A stretch of DNA of 64,000 nt. Origin: Pirellulaceae bacterium (lineage in GTDB: Bacteria > Planctomycetota > Planctomycetia > Pirellulales > Pirellulaceae). Location: NCBI GenBank assembly GCA_019636385.1, contig JAHBXT010000002.1, forward strand, positions 372,001 to 436,000. The letters run 5' to 3'. The position numbers were made by a program, and so were the translations under genes. Under the pieces are notes generated by a model, which saw nothing but the letters and a program-made list of their open reading frames with translations, was not told the DNA's origin and ran no database searches. Positions 46,479 to 56,082 of this stretch are shown here, one piece after another; the first letter of the stretch is position 1; each line of letters begins with the position of its first letter.

Positions 46479-49400
46479 ATGCATGATCGCTCGTTGCACA
46501 TCCGAACCTGGGGGCTTGGTGGGATAGTCGCGCTTGGGCTCGTGCTTTTTTTCGGCACAATCATCGCAGGGGCTCAGTCGAATTCGACTGCCAAGAACTC
46601 GTCAGCTCAGGCGATCGATGGCGAGCCGTTTGGCGTGCTGCACATCGAGATTCCGCTTACCAGTGATTGGGGCGACCAGTTGCCGCAGGTCGTGATTCGT
46701 GCCGAAGATGATCGACTTTTCTATCCAGTCGTCAGTTATCGAATGCAGTCGGTGCCATTGCCGGTCGAAGACTTGCCACCGCCTCGTGTTGGTCGCCCTG
46801 GAGGGCTTCTCGATCGCGCGCGGCGCATTATTCGTCCTGGAATCTCGAGGCACCAGGTGCCCGTCAGTATTCAGATTGATACGCTTTTTCATGGGCAAGC
46901 GGCTTTGGCCGTGCAAATACTGGGTGATGTGCAGCGATCAATTCAGGTTCCCGTTAAACGCGATGTTCCGGCCGAGCATCAGCGACACTTGAAACACTGG
47001 TGGACTCAATACACTCAGCAAGCCAAAACTGCAGTGGCTGACCTGCAAGTGCCTCAACAAATCCCTAGGTACCTGACGTCCATGCTTGCCAGTCGGCTAG
47101 GGTTAACCGACGTCGATTTGACCGCGCCAATCGAAGCCCCCCCGACTGAGCCCAGTCAGTTAGCGGAGACGATGCAGTTGTTGGCTGGTCAGCAGAGCCT
47201 CAAGGATGATGCGTTTCGCGAGTTGCTCCGCCAACAAGATTTACCGATCTCTGATGAATTTCCACTCCCACCAGAGCCCCAATGGCAAAGGGTGCCAGCG
47301 CCCATTGTAGATGGCCAGGTGGCAGTTGAACCGCTGGCTGAGCGAGTTCCCGCAGACTGGTTTTATTTGCGGTTTGGCTCGTTCTCTAACTATCTGTGGT
47401 TTCAAGATTTGGGCGGGCGATTTGGTGGCGAGTTGTCGCAAGCGTTTTCCCTGAACGCGCTAAATCGCGGGGGGACGGCGCGTGTCGAGCGGATGTTGGC
47501 GATCGGCACATCGTCGATTGCCAAGCTGTTTGGCGACAAGGTTATTCAAGATATGGCCCTATGTGGCAGCGATTTTTTTGTGTCCGATGGTGCTAGCCTA
47601 GGCGTGCTGTTTCAGGCTGCCAACCCTGCACTGCTCAAGGCTTCGTTGGAATCGGATCGTCGCGGACTGATTGCTAACAATAGCGATGCGAGTCTGCAAA
47701 CAGTTCAAATGGCTGGCCAGTCGGTGTCATTGCTTAGTACGCCGGACAATCGGTTGCGATCCTTCATGGTGCAAGACGGCCAGTTTTTGTTGGTTTCGAC
47801 AAGCCGAGCGCTGGTTGAGCAGTTCGTTGCGGTGGCTGATAAACGGCCAGCCACCCAAGAGGCAGGGGCTAGTGCGGGGGGCGAGCAGGCCACGGGTGCA
47901 GAGCTTTCTGGTGCGCAGGTAGCGTCGTTGGCGGCTAGTCCGATGTTTCGTTGGGTTCGCAGTTTGATGCCAGTTGATAATGACTACAGCGTTTTTGGCT
48001 ATCTGCCTCCCGAATTCATTCAGCGGCTGTTGAGCCCCCAGTATCAAATCGAGCTGCGCCGTCGATTGAGTGCTGCGGCGCGTCTTGAACTGGCAGAAAT
48101 GGCTGGGCTAGTGGCATCTGCCGAGGGGCTGGAGCGGTTGGAAAGTGTTGCCGACCTCCAGTCTGCTGGACTATTGCCGGTAACGTTTGAACACCGCGCT
48201 GACGGAGCGCACGTGCTTCGCAGCCAGAACGGTTGGCTAGACTCGTGCCGAGGAGCGCGCGGCAGTTTCTTACCAATTGTCGACGTGCCTATCGGTCATG
48301 TGTCTACTCAGGAAGTGCAGCAATACCAAGGCTTGGCCGACTACTACCAGCAGAACTGGGCCTACGCCGATCCGATTTTCTTTGGAGTGCGGCGTTTTCA
48401 AGGTCAAACCGAGGTCGACCAACAATTTACGATCGAGGCCTACATCGCTCCGTTTCATCCCGGCAAGTACGGGTGGATTGCCGAGCAGCTAGCCGAAGCC
48501 AGTCTAGTTGAGCTGGCTCTACCGGCAGATGATATCGTTTCCTTGCAGGCTCGAGTTCACGGTGGCAAAGGCGATGAACAAGCCTATTATCTGTTTGGTG
48601 GCTTAAAGGATATGTTGCCACCAGACCAGGAAGAGACGCAGGGTCTGATCCGATCGCTACGAGCTTTTAAGTCAGCGCCTGCATACTTAGGCGCCTGGCC
48701 CAAACCGGATATCGTCGAGAATTTGCCGTTGGGAATCGGTTCGCGGTTGGGGAAGCCAGATTCGTCCGGGTACTCACGTATGATTGGCGGTTTGTGGCGC
48801 TGGCAGGACGACCAGTGGAGTCTGTTATCGTTCCACAAAAGCATTTTGGACCGTGCCGTAGGTCAAGTGAAGTTCAAGCCGTCAGCGGATATGGCACAAG
48901 TTCGTCTTAGAGTGGCGAATCTGGATAATACTCAACTTGCCAGCTGGATCAATCGCGAGTCGTGGCAACAAGGTTGGACTGCCAGTCACGCCAACGCCCA
49001 TGTAATGGATTTAATACATCAGCAGTTCAAAGTGCCCGCAGGCCAATGTCGGCAAGTAACTGAGCGGCTTCTGGATGCGCAGATTCAGTGCCCACTTGGC
49101 GGCCAGTATCAGTTTCAGTCGCAGTGGACCGAATCGGAAGCCGAATCCAAGGCATCGGCCCTAGACGTCGATAGCACTCCGTTGGAGCAGCGGATTACCA
49201 GCGGCTGGTGGGCGAGCTCTGCATGGTCGTCAAGTACCATGGCCCATGGCCGGCCGCTGCCTCCGGAAGATTACATGGCACCCTGGCTGCAGTGGTTTCG
49301 CGGGGCCCAAGTTCACGTGACTCAACTGCCCAGCACACTGGCCGTGGTAGGAGTTGTGAAAACACAATTGCCACCATTGGTCATGCAGCCTGCGGAATCG

Positions 49401-49520
49401 CCAAGCAAACTACTGCAGCCGATGCCGGCCATGAACATCTTTGAGCTTCCCATGAAGCTGTTCGGTAAGCAGCCGGCAAAAGACCAGCAACCTGCCGCCA
49501 GTGAAGTTCAAGAATTCTGA
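46479..49520 (+). CDS. Large exported protein of unknown function
   Basis: A 1013-aa protein with an N-terminal signal or anchor (GLGGIVALGLVLFFGTIIAGA). I recognise no catalytic motif. The sequence is rich in Gln and Ala and has some Pro-rich parts, with no CxxCH and few Cys. Regions such as WFYLRFGSFSNYLWFQDL and LLSTPDNRLRSFMVQDGQFLLVST resemble surface or repeat-bearing planctomycete proteins (DUF3352-like at best). It is 44 bases downstream of the anti-sigma-like gene and probably in its operon, so it may be the sigma factor's main target or its signal receptor. Confidence 0.75.
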   Translation: MHDRSLHIRTWGLGGIVALGLVLFFGTIIAGAQSNSTAKNSSAQAIDGEPFGVLHIEIPLTSDWGDQLPQVVIRAEDDRLFYPVVSYRMQSVPLPVEDLPPPRVGRPGGLLDRARRIIRPGISRHQVPVSIQIDTLFHGQAALAVQILGDVQRSIQVPVKRDVPAEHQRHLKHWWTQYTQQAKTAVADLQVPQQIPRYLTSMLASRLGLTDVDLTAPIEAPPTEPSQLAETMQLLAGQQSLKDDAFRELLRQQDLPISDEFPLPPEPQWQRVPAPIVDGQVAVEPLAERVPADWFYLRFGSFSNYLWFQDLGGRFGGELSQAFSLNALNRGGTARVERMLAIGTSSIAKLFGDKVIQDMALCGSDFFVSDGASLGVLFQAANPALLKASLESDRRGLIANNSDASLQTVQMAGQSVSLLSTPDNRLRSFMVQDGQFLLVSTSRALVEQFVAVADKRPATQEAGASAGGEQATGAELSGAQVASLAASPMFRWVRSLMPVDNDYSVFGYLPPEFIQRLLSPQYQIELRRRLSAAARLELAEMAGLVASAEGLERLESVADLQSAGLLPVTFEHRADGAHVLRSQNGWLDSCRGARGSFLPIVDVPIGHVSTQEVQQYQGLADYYQQNWAYADPIFFGVRRFQGQTEVDQQFTIEAYIAPFHPGKYGWIAEQLAEASLVELALPADDIVSLQARVHGGKGDEQAYYLFGGLKDMLPPDQEETQGLIRSLRAFKSAPAYLGAWPKPDIVENLPLGIGSRLGKPDSSGYSRMIGGLWRWQDDQWSLLSFHKSILDRAVGQVKFKPSADMAQVRLRVANLDNTQLASWINRESWQQGWTASHANAHVMDLIHQQFKVPAGQCRQVTERLLDAQIQCPLGGQYQFQSQWTESEAESKASALDVDSTPLEQRITSGWWASSAWSSSTMAHGRPLPPEDYMAPWLQWFRGAQVHVTQLPSTLAVVGVVKTQLPPLVMQPAESPSKLLQPMPAMNIFELPMKLFGKQPAKDQQPAASEVQEF

Positions 49521-49663
49521 TCGTAGGATAATGGTCCTCAATCGTGCAACCCCTTGGGTCGCGTGCATTCGCAACCTGGACTATGCGAAGATCGATTTCA
49601 ATGGCAGCCATGTGCAGGCTCGCCTGAGCGTGATGCTTGTAAGCGACAGCGACGTTGTTCGTT

Positions 49664-52123
49664 TCAGCCCTTGCCGCCTAGCTTGAGTCGTTGCCAGAAC
49701 ACGTGTTGTCGATCACCGCGCTGACGAACGTCTTCCAGCATGACCGAGATGTCAGGAGACAGAGTAACTTTGCTGGACTTGCTGCGGAACACTACCTGAA
49801 TTTCGCGGCCAAAATCGACCATTTGGGGTGTTAACCACACCCACGCACTGCGATCGGCTGAGGGGATTTTTTGGACACGTACCCCGTTCTGACCGGGGCC
49901 CAGCAAAGTGGCTTCAAACGCCCCCTTGCGTGCTGCATCGCGAGATGGTTCATATTCGATCGCGTTGCTTGAGTTTTCAGGAGCGAGTTGCGGGGCCTCC
50001 AGCCAATAGAAGAAGCGGTCACCAGGTCGCAGGCTCACGCAGTTGATGGTGCGTGGCGTGCGCTGGCGTTGACGGCTGGAAAGTTGCATCCACTGCATGA
50101 TGCGCGGCAACTCGGCAGAAAACAATCCGCGCCCCTGTCCGATATACTCGACCACCATGCAGTCGTAATTGAAACTCTTCAAATATCGGTCCAGAGCGGT
50201 GCCGATGGCGGGTGTGTTTAGTCGCACTCCATCCATCTGACCGTAGACGACGTACGTCGCCAGCGGTAATTCCGCGGCATCTTTGGAACTCTGAATGTTC
50301 TGATGGTATTGCAAAATATATTTGTCGGCAGTTGGCGAAATCAACACGGCACCGGCCCACAGATCGGGATGTGATTGAGCGATATCCCAGGCGGCGGTTG
50401 CACCTTCAAAATGCCCGGCGATGAACGCGCGGTCGGTGTTGATCGAGCAGCGGCGCAGCGCATCGCGATAACAGGCCAGCACCCGCGCCTTCTCAACTTC
50501 GGTGTAGGCATAGGCAGCTTGTGAATCAGACATCCATTTTGGACAGATAATGATAAAGCCATGTCGCGTCGCCTGGCCAAAGCGTGCCTGCGATTCTTCC
50601 AGTGCCATGGTTTGCCCGCACCAATAGTCGATAGGGATACTGAGCCGATATTCATTGAGTGAACCGGGGAGCGCTACCACGCAGGGGTACTTGCGCAGCG
50701 GATCGTATTCAGGCGGCAGTTGTATGGTGTATTCCGTTGGCTGGCGACCTACGGTAACCGATTGTCGATAAAAGCCCTCGGCATCCGACGGCTGATGTTC
50801 GGCTAAGTCCAGCGGAGGCTTCATGTGCTCCAGCATTCTGGCCAACAATTGTGGCTCGGCACCTTCCTGGCTACGGATCTGGCCTAAAATGGCCTCACGT
50901 CGAGACGCGTCCGGTTCGCGGAGGTAGTCGCCGACGAGTCCGCGGACGCGAATCAGCGATTTGGCGACAGCAAAGTTCTGAATGCCTGATCCCGGTCCGA
51001 GTATCCAGCCCCCGATGGCCATCGCAACCAGATTTTCATTGGCCAGTGAGTCGTCGCCACCCAATCGAATATAATCATCTAGCCGCACCGCTGATTCGAT
51101 CGATATTTCTTCCAGCAGTTCTTCGACCAGCGGTCCAGCGATTTCCTGATCGGGTGCTGGTAGCCGATCCAGTCGTTCCCGGAGCGACTGCGTCACGCTG
51201 CGAATGGTCACCAAAGTCCGTGATAGTTGCTCCAGTTCGTTCTTGACCTTCAATTGTGTCTCGATCAGCTCACGCGGAAAGGCGCTCAACAGGCTGTAGG
51301 CCATCTGCGTCTGGCCGGCCTGGCGGCGCACGCTGATTTCGTCGAATTGCTGAGTAGCCAAAAGCTGCTCGGTTTGAGCAATAAGCTGCGCGCGACCACC
51401 CAATTCTGCGGGAAAGCGTTTGATCGCTTCTTCAATGGTGCGCCGGGCGTCGCGATAACGTTTCGCTTCTAGATAAAACGCATACATGCGTAGCCATTCG
51501 CTTGATCGAGTCAGGTCCAATGCGTTCTCGAGCACCAATTGTAATTCCTCAGCAGGAATCGAGCTGATTGCCTCGCGGGATTCCCAAGCCAGTCGTTGGT
51601 CGGAGCCGCGCAGTATCTCAAGCTTGGCATACTGCGGCGTCAACTGTGTGATCTGTTGCAGGGCGACCATCGTATTGCCATCGGCCAAGCGGCATGTTAG
51701 CGTGCGGCGCCCATTGCGATTGAATTTCGATATCTGCTCAATAGCGCGAAACGATTGAATACCGCTGGTACGGTTGGCCTCGCTGGCAGCGGCAAAGTCG
51801 ATCTTGGTGGATTGATCGGGGGCGACTACCTGACTGTTAATGACGTTTCGAGGAGATGCATTGTAATAGGTGCGCCGCAGACCATCGTTCAAAACGTCGA
51901 TCGGCTTGCTAATGACCTCACCCGAAGTGCCTTTTTGCATGCTGTCTGTGCTAACCGTATCCGTCGGCTCGACGGTCCCCGGTCCCAACTGCATGCCGTT
52001 GCGGAGTTCGACCAACAGCATCTCCTGGCAGACGGCCTGCGTGGTCGTGAGGCAAATCACCACCACAACAGCTGCCAGATTGAAAATTGGTTCACAGAGG
52101 GATCGCCGGAGCATATTTTTCAA
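49664..52123 (-). CDS. Exported protein with a degenerate alpha/beta-hydrolase domain
   Basis: An 819-aa protein with a leader (NLAAVVVVICLTTTQAVCQ). The first 430 residues are helical with TPR-like stretches. From about residue 464 an esterase-like domain begins (YTIQLPPEYDPLRKYPCVVALPG), with RHGFIIICPKW and the nucleophile elbow. The elbow reads AGHFEGATAAWDIA (570-574, GHFEG) where active esterases have GHSxG, so Phe572 replaces the catalytic Ser (codon TTT at 50408-50410). The protein is probably not an esterase and may bind ligands or serve as a scaffold. Confidence 0.8.
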   Translation of the reverse strand: MKNMLRRSLCEPIFNLAAVVVVICLTTTQAVCQEMLLVELRNGMQLGPGTVEPTDTVSTDSMQKGTSGEVISKPIDVLNDGLRRTYYNASPRNVINSQVVAPDQSTKIDFAAASEANRTSGIQSFRAIEQISKFNRNGRRTLTCRLADGNTMVALQQITQLTPQYAKLEILRGSDQRLAWESREAISSIPAEELQLVLENALDLTRSSEWLRMYAFYLEAKRYRDARRTIEEAIKRFPAELGGRAQLIAQTEQLLATQQFDEISVRRQAGQTQMAYSLLSAFPRELIETQLKVKNELEQLSRTLVTIRSVTQSLRERLDRLPAPDQEIAGPLVEELLEEISIESAVRLDDYIRLGGDDSLANENLVAMAIGGWILGPGSGIQNFAVAKSLIRVRGLVGDYLREPDASRREAILGQIRSQEGAEPQLLARMLEHMKPPLDLAEHQPSDAEGFYRQSVTVGRQPTEYTIQLPPEYDPLRKYPCVVALPGSLNEYRLSIPIDYWCGQTMALEESQARFGQATRHGFIIICPKWMSDSQAAYAYTEVEKARVLACYRDALRRCSINTDRAFIAGHFEGATAAWDIAQSHPDLWAGAVLISPTADKYILQYHQNIQSSKDAAELPLATYVVYGQMDGVRLNTPAIGTALDRYLKSFNYDCMVVEYIGQGRGLFSAELPRIMQWMQLSSRQRQRTPRTINCVSLRPGDRFFYWLEAPQLAPENSSNAIEYEPSRDAARKGAFEATLLGPGQNGVRVQKIPSADRSAWVWLTPQMVDFGREIQVVFRSKSSKVTLSPDISVMLEDVRQRGDRQHVFWQRLKLGGKG

Positions 52124-52270
52124 TTGTAACAGCCTACACCCGCCGAGTTAGCTTGAAAGTTCTGCATATTGTCTATCTACCATCCTGGCCTTGCCATAAT
52201 ACCGGTTTTCGGTGACAGTGGTTTGGCTTGAGAAAGCGAGTTTCTGCACCGCACCACTGTGGCATTTCGC

Positions 52271-53212
52271 ATGATTGGATTGTTCCGAGATTTGGCAGAT
52301 GTACCAGCCCACTTGCAGCGAGGCGCGGTAGCTGTGGGCAATTTCGATGGGGTACATCGAGGGCATGCGCGCTTAATCGAACATCTGGTCAAGCTGGCCA
52401 ATCGGATGGGCGGTCCCGCTGTTGTCATGACGTTTGACCCTCCGCCCATAGCCATCCTGCAGCCGGAGCGCAAACTTCATCCGCCGCTGACTCCGCTGGC
52501 AAGGCGCGCAGAACTGGTCGGGCAACTGGGTGTCGACGGACTGATAGTGCTCCCCACTTCGCCTGAACTGCTCAAGTTGTCGCCTAGTGAGTTCTTCAGG
52601 CAGGTGCTGGTCGACACGCTTCAGGCCTCAGGGATCGTCGAAGGGCCAAATTTTCGTTTTGGCAAAGATCGCGCCGGAGACACAAATTTGCTCCATCAAC
52701 TGTGCAATGATCGAGGTATCGAACTACAAATTGTATCGGCTGAAAACGACGGGGCTGGCATGATTTCCAGCACTCGAATTCGCCAACTGCTCATTGCAGG
52801 TGACGTCGCGGCCGCCAATAGCATGTTGACTCAACCGTTTCGTTTGTCGGGACGTGTCGAGCCCGGGGCAGGTCGCGGCCGACAATTGCTGGTACCCACC
52901 GCCAATTTGGTTGGGGTTGAGTCGATCATCCCAGCGCACGGCGTGTACGGTGGATCGGTTTCGCTGGAGGGACGATCGCACCGAGTTGCCGTCAACATCG
53001 GACCCAATCCAACATTCAACGATCAGCAGTCCAAAATTGAAGTGCACGTTCTCGATTGGCACGGTGATCTGTACGGACGATCGCTAAACTGCGATTTGTT
53101 GACTAGAATCCGTTCTGTACTGCGGTTTGACTCCGTAGATGCGCTGATGAAGCAAATTCAATCTGACATCCTCCATGTCCAACAAACCGTGCTGTTGCCA
53201 AGTACGTTTTAG
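52271..53212 (+). CDS. ribF: Bifunctional riboflavin kinase/FAD synthetase
   Basis: A 313-aa enzyme making FMN and FAD. The adenylyltransferase domain has AVGNFDGVHRGH, VMTFDPPP and GPNFRFGKDRAGD. ISSTRIRQLLIAGDV precedes the kinase domain with GRQLLVPTANL and NIGPNPTF. Length and order are typical. I prefer the ATG at 52271 to the GTG at 52259. Flavin supply would serve the flavoenzymes of the cell; no operon partner is close. Confidence 0.95.
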   Translation: MIGLFRDLADVPAHLQRGAVAVGNFDGVHRGHARLIEHLVKLANRMGGPAVVMTFDPPPIAILQPERKLHPPLTPLARRAELVGQLGVDGLIVLPTSPELLKLSPSEFFRQVLVDTLQASGIVEGPNFRFGKDRAGDTNLLHQLCNDRGIELQIVSAENDGAGMISSTRIRQLLIAGDVAAANSMLTQPFRLSGRVEPGAGRGRQLLVPTANLVGVESIIPAHGVYGGSVSLEGRSHRVAVNIGPNPTFNDQQSKIEVHVLDWHGDLYGRSLNCDLLTRIRSVLRFDSVDALMKQIQSDILHVQQTVLLPSTF

Positions 53213-53516
53213 CAATGCTCAAAACATAAGGCAGTGACTTTCTCAAGAATAGGGATTACTGCTGTACCCCGGGACATCCCGGGATGGTGCCCCGACGGGA
53301 CCGCTACCTAGGCAAGAATAATTGGCAAGCCAAGATTTGCGTCCCAGTGGGCACCAGGTATTGCCAAGGTGGATTCCCCATAATGTGTGCGATCGCAAGT
53401 TCATCAGGGTTGCTGGCGCCACATTCGGCCGGTATGGTTGCTCAATTCGTCCGATTCGGCCACGATAAGGCCTGTGCAAACTACACGATTACTCGACCAA
53501 CAATTTAGAAGTACCT
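53213..53516. other. Structured intergenic region between ribF and the DHH gene
   Basis: About 300 bases with no supported gene; small frames at 53284-53508 (plus) and 53243-53479 (minus) have no domain. The region is rich in palindromes: CCCGGGA/TCCCGGG (53268-53283), a longer imperfect repeat (53286-53301 with 53341-53355) and TTGGC/GCCAA inside it. Confidence 0.5.
53268..53355. repeat. Cluster of hairpins in the ribF-nrnA gap
   Basis: First hairpin: CCCGGGA (53268-53274) and TCCCGGG (53277-53283), two-base loop. Second: GGTGCCCCGACGGGAC (53286-53301) pairs with GTCCCAGTGGGCACC (53341-53355) except for its centre, and its loop contains TTGGCAAGCCAA. It may be a repeat element or a structured leader of the downstream gene. 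Confidence 0.5.
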
Positions 53517-54500
53517 ATGTCATTTAACTTGGATATTCTGGCTCAGCGTATCGCCGCCTGCCACAGCTTTGTGCTTTGTAGCCACATTCGCCCCGACTGC
53601 GATGCTTTAGGTAGCGAATTAGGGATGCTGGGCATCCTCAGTCAGTTGGGCAAAAAAGTCAGGATCATCAACGGCCATCCAACGCCGCCGGTATTAGCGT
53701 TTTTAGACCCTTCGCAAATCATCGAAGTCATTCACGAACACGTGCTTCCAGAGGATGTGCAGGCTGACTGCATGATCATTCTGGACACCAGCGCCTGGGC
53801 GCAGTTGGGACCGATGGGCGATGTGCTGCGCGGATTCGCAGGCAAAAAACTGTGCATTGACCACCACGTAGGCGAGGATGAATTGGGCACCGAGTTCTTC
53901 AAAGACACCAGTGCTGAGGCTACCGGGCATTTGGTCGCGCGCTTGGCCAAACATTTAAAAGTCACCATAACTAAGCCCATGGCCACCGCGTTGTTCGCCG
54001 CAATTGCTACCGACACCGGTTGGTTCCGTTTCAGTTCTACCACCGCAGCTACTTACCGAGTAGCAGCCGATCTGCTGGAGGCCGGTGCGCTACCGACCGA
54101 AATTTACTCGGACCTTTACGAACGCGATACGATTGGTCGAGTTCGTCTGCGCGGTCGCATCTTGTCGCGAACGACTGAGGAGTTAGATGGTCAGTTGGTC
54201 TACACCCATGTTCTAAAGGAAGATTTTGCAGAAACCGGCGCTCGACCAACCGATACAGAGGATGCCATCAACATGACCTTGGCGATTGCCGGAGCGAAGG
54301 TGGCAGTTATTTTTGTCGAGCAGTTAGCCGGCGGATTTAAACTGAGTTTTCGCAGTCGCTGCCGAGTCGATTGCAATGAACTTGCACGGCAGTTTAGTGG
54401 CGGTGGCCACAAGGCCGCTGCCGGAGCATTCCTGCAAGGCACGCTTGCCGAAGTACAATCGCAAGTCCTGCCCCAGGTCCGACAAGCCATGGTCTCTTAA
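53517..54500 (+). CDS. DHH-family phosphoesterase (NrnA-like)
   Basis: A 327-aa DHH/DHHA1 protein. Motifs in order: SHIRPDCDALGSELG, IILDTSAW, LCIDHHVGEDELG, TALFAAIATDTGWFRF and the C-terminal SGGGHKAAAGAF. This matches NrnA, which degrades short oligoribonucleotides and dephosphorylates pAp. All metal-binding Asp and His residues are present. It is probably cytoplasmic. Confidence 0.92.
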   Translation: MSFNLDILAQRIAACHSFVLCSHIRPDCDALGSELGMLGILSQLGKKVRIINGHPTPPVLAFLDPSQIIEVIHEHVLPEDVQADCMIILDTSAWAQLGPMGDVLRGFAGKKLCIDHHVGEDELGTEFFKDTSAEATGHLVARLAKHLKVTITKPMATALFAAIATDTGWFRFSSTTAATYRVAADLLEAGALPTEIYSDLYERDTIGRVRLRGRILSRTTEELDGQLVYTHVLKEDFAETGARPTDTEDAINMTLAIAGAKVAVIFVEQLAGGFKLSFRSRCRVDCNELARQFSGGGHKAAAGAFLQGTLAEVQSQVLPQVRQAMVS

Positions 54501-54685
54501 CCTCGCGCATCAGCGATTTATCGGTGAACTGGTACTGTAGCTGGAATCCGACTCAACGGCTGACAAGGACTGCGGTGGTGACGCCGCAAGTTTAACCGAT
54601 GGATCGTATGGTACCGCGTCTGGCCACAACCCGTCCCCCACTTGCATGATTCAGCGCTGAGTCTTGCTGCGTATGGGTGTTCAGT

Positions 54686-55867
54686 TTAGTTTCCAGCATC
54701 TGATTCAGTGCTCGGTGTTGCTACAGGCTCGTCGTCCGCAGGCGAAGGCTCGGCTTTATTTTCGCTGGCGTCTTCAGGTTTGTCGTCGTTATTCTGCTGA
54801 GCACCTGCATCGCTAGTTTCTGCATCGCTTGGCTGAGCTTCCTGCTGGTCAGCTTGGGGCTGATCCGTAACGGTCTCTTGAGTTTCGCCGGGCGCGGAAT
54901 TGTTAGCCTCGGCGGTGTTTTCGTTGACCTTCATGCTCTCAGCGTCGGCTGCATCTGGTTGGCTTGTTTCAGCCGTTTCTGGCGGAAAGAGAGTTTCAAA
55001 GTAGCGAAGGTAGTGATCTTCTCCGTAGGTTAGCTCGCCGCCTTGGTACCCGCTGAGCGATACGGCGGCTGCTAGAATGCAACTGGCCAGCAGCCAAACG
55101 ATTCGCTTATTTAACCCGGCACCTCGCCGCACGCTACGAGCTAGTGGAATGGTCAGCAGGCCCAGGACTGCCACAAACACGCCTGCCCAACGATGGCGAT
55201 CGATGGCGCTGGCAGCCAAATCGAATCCGACGCCTTCACCGTAGCCCCGATAGACCGCGTATGACCAACCGGCCGAGCAAGCTACCACAGCTCCCAAGGC
55301 ACCCAGCCACAAGCAATGGTAGGCAACCGGCTCGAACGACTGACGATTAAGAAACGACAATAGTACGAACAGGGCCGACACAGACAGCAGCGCTACCGGA
55401 AAATGTACGGTGGCCGGATGAAAAAGTCCTTGAAAGGCCCACCACTTAGCCAAGTCACTGCTCGGCACTGTGGGGATGGATTCAGATTGAGCGGGATCGG
55501 CCTGCCAATGGCCTTCAGCACCCTCGTCGATCCAGGCTTTGATCAGCAGTAGTTCACCGACCGGCAGACCTCCAGAATGTCCTTCGTTTGCAGGCGGCAT
55601 GAGCATGTCGGGATCATCGGTTCTCAAGTAGTCAGTCCACAGTGAACTGCCGTCGGCACTCCCCGGATCAATATACGCATCTATGCTCTCACGCTGGTCG
55701 ACACGAAAATCGTTCTTGGCCTGTTTGGGACCGTGACATTCCAAGCAGCGCTGCTGCAAGATCGGTTGAATGTGCTGCTGAAAGTCGATCAGTTTGGTCG
55801 GTTCAGCGTAAGTCAGCGAACTAGCAAAGAATAGCCATAAACACGTAGCGCGGAGTGTTGTGAACAC
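54686..55867 (-). CDS. Planctomycete cytochrome C-domain membrane protein with DUF2231-like helices
   Basis: About 393 aa from a GTG at 55867, which begins a signal peptide (FTTLRATCLWLFFASSLTYA). The frame is open to a GTG at 55930. A PSCyt1 domain has one heme motif (CLECHGPKQAKNDFRVDQ) and MLMPPANEGHSGGLP. Four hydrophobic helices follow (FHPATVHFPVALLSVSALFVLLSF onwards), the DUF2231 pattern. The last 95 residues are an acidic Glu/Gln/Asn-rich tail. It may carry electrons at the membrane. Confidence 0.85.
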   Translation of the reverse strand: MFTTLRATCLWLFFASSLTYAEPTKLIDFQQHIQPILQQRCLECHGPKQAKNDFRVDQRESIDAYIDPGSADGSSLWTDYLRTDDPDMLMPPANEGHSGGLPVGELLLIKAWIDEGAEGHWQADPAQSESIPTVPSSDLAKWWAFQGLFHPATVHFPVALLSVSALFVLLSFLNRQSFEPVAYHCLWLGALGAVVACSAGWSYAVYRGYGEGVGFDLAASAIDRHRWAGVFVAVLGLLTIPLARSVRRGAGLNKRIVWLLASCILAAAVSLSGYQGGELTYGEDHYLRYFETLFPPETAETSQPDAADAESMKVNENTAEANNSAPGETQETVTDQPQADQQEAQPSDAETSDAGAQQNNDDKPEDASENKAEPSPADDEPVATPSTESDAGN

Positions 55868-56082
55868 GACTGGGGATCTCCGGGGAACATGGATGGTGGC
55901 AGACGGACAATTGGATCTAGGAGAGGCCACAGATTATGCCCAAGAGCTGCTCAGCGCACAAGCGGCTGCGTCAGTGTGCCAGGCAAGGATGGTGTCGGGC
56001 GGCGTTGTGCTAGAGGTTTGACAAGCCGCGTGTCTGGGAGCTAATTGGGGAGTGTACGCTCTAGCCAATGTAGCGACAGTTT

